Assembly (NCBI GenBank): GCA_019100305.1
Contig: JAHRHW010000014.1
Coordinates: 1 to 24,103, forward strand
Length of the DNA stretch: 24,103 nt
Direction of reading: 5' to 3'
DNA from: Candidatus Thiodiazotropha taylori
GTDB taxonomy: Bacteria; Pseudomonadota; Gammaproteobacteria; Chromatiales; Chromatiaceae
Positions 23,931-24,103 of the stretch are shown piece after piece. Below the pieces are notes generated by a model. It did no database searches. It saw only the letters and a list, made by a program, of their open reading frames with translations, and was not told where the DNA came from. The position numbers were made by a program, and so were the translations under genes. Within the stretch, counting starts at the first letter, position 1. The number at the start of each line of letters is the position of its first letter.

Positions 23931-24103
23931 ATGGCTCTGGAGGAGAGACTGAAACAGCGGATGCTGGGTGGCGCAGTGCTGGTAGCGCTGGTGGTCATTT
24001 TCGTGCCGATGTTGATCGATGAGCCGGTTGAGCAAAGGGATAAATCGACCCATGCCATACCGATCAAGCCTCAATCCCAACAGCATCAACCGGTTGCCAG
24101 CCA
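23931..24103 (+). CDS. dedD: DedD-like SPOR-domain protein, N-terminal part (runs off the end)
   Basis: The frame from ATG 23931 continues past the window edge. The 57 visible residues begin MALEERLKQRMLGGAVLVALVVIFVPMLID: a short basic/acidic cytoplasmic segment and one membrane helix, then a Pro/Gln/Lys-rich periplasmic stretch. This is the usual start of the DedD protein that follows folC; its C-terminal SPOR domain, which binds denuded glycan at the division septum, would lie beyond the window. The assignment rests on the N-terminus and the gene order. Confidence 0.85.
   Translation, partial: MALEERLKQRMLGGAVLVALVVIFVPMLIDEPVEQRDKSTHAIPIKPQSQQHQPVAS

Noticed and set aside
1..24103. CRISPR arrays, insertion sequences, prophage genes or a new defence system.
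   Set aside because: No regularly spaced repeats, transposase, integrase or phage structural motifs were seen; hipBA is a known toxin-antitoxin type and the rest is mostly core metabolism.

Overview
This window looks like chromosomal DNA of a gammaproteobacterium. The order leuC-leuD-leuB-asd-fimV-truA-trpF-(trpBA)-accD-folC-dedD resembles the arrangement known from Pseudomonas and from many Chromatiales/Thiotrichales-type gammaproteobacteria. The moderate GC content, FimV with a LysM domain, and a tRNA-Leu with an encoded CCA end fit this. I cannot name the species; a free-living or symbiotic sulfur-oxidiser-like lineage is only a guess.

Left part (1-3694), accessory in character: the tail of a probable HipB-type regulator overlaps a full-length HipA-family kinase (119-1414). 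A convergent gene follows for an exported serine hydrolase of the class A beta-lactamase fold with a SPOR-like N-terminal region (1680-2879, minus). Next is about 800 bp of AT-richer, largely non-coding DNA with one doubtful small ORF and what looks like the debris of a broken gene. It ends at a tRNA-Leu(CAG) on the minus strand with a good sigma70-type promoter. This has the look of the edge of a variable region next to a tRNA, but no integrase or att repeat is visible.

Middle part (3930-10073): an exported M23 (LytM) peptidase with an unusual HxD in place of HxH, a TolC-family outer-membrane channel protein, chorismate synthase (aroC) and an MFS permease of the LacY/HcaT type read in one direction. 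ndk follows behind its own likely promoter, and its stop codon overlaps that of a convergent LysR-type regulator.

Right part (10197-24103): leuCDB encode isopropylmalate isomerase (two subunits) and isopropylmalate dehydrogenase; leuA is not in the window. The LysR-type gene is divergent from leuC and is the obvious candidate regulator. asd (aspartate-semialdehyde dehydrogenase) follows after a 12-bp perfect inverted repeat. fimV (polar hub, type IV pilus assembly) has its own leader and ends in a strong intrinsic terminator. truA, trpF, trpB, trpA, accD and folC follow with short gaps or overlaps, and the window ends inside a DedD-like SPOR protein gene. The region joins branched-chain amino acid, aspartate-family, tryptophan, fatty-acid and folate synthesis with cell-pole functions.

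I found no CRISPR array, insertion sequence, prophage or clearly new multi-gene system. The most notable items are the SPOR-like/serine-hydrolase fusion, the mutually exclusive hairpins between leuC and leuD, the inverted repeat between leuB and asd, and the decayed tRNA-proximal region next to hipBA.
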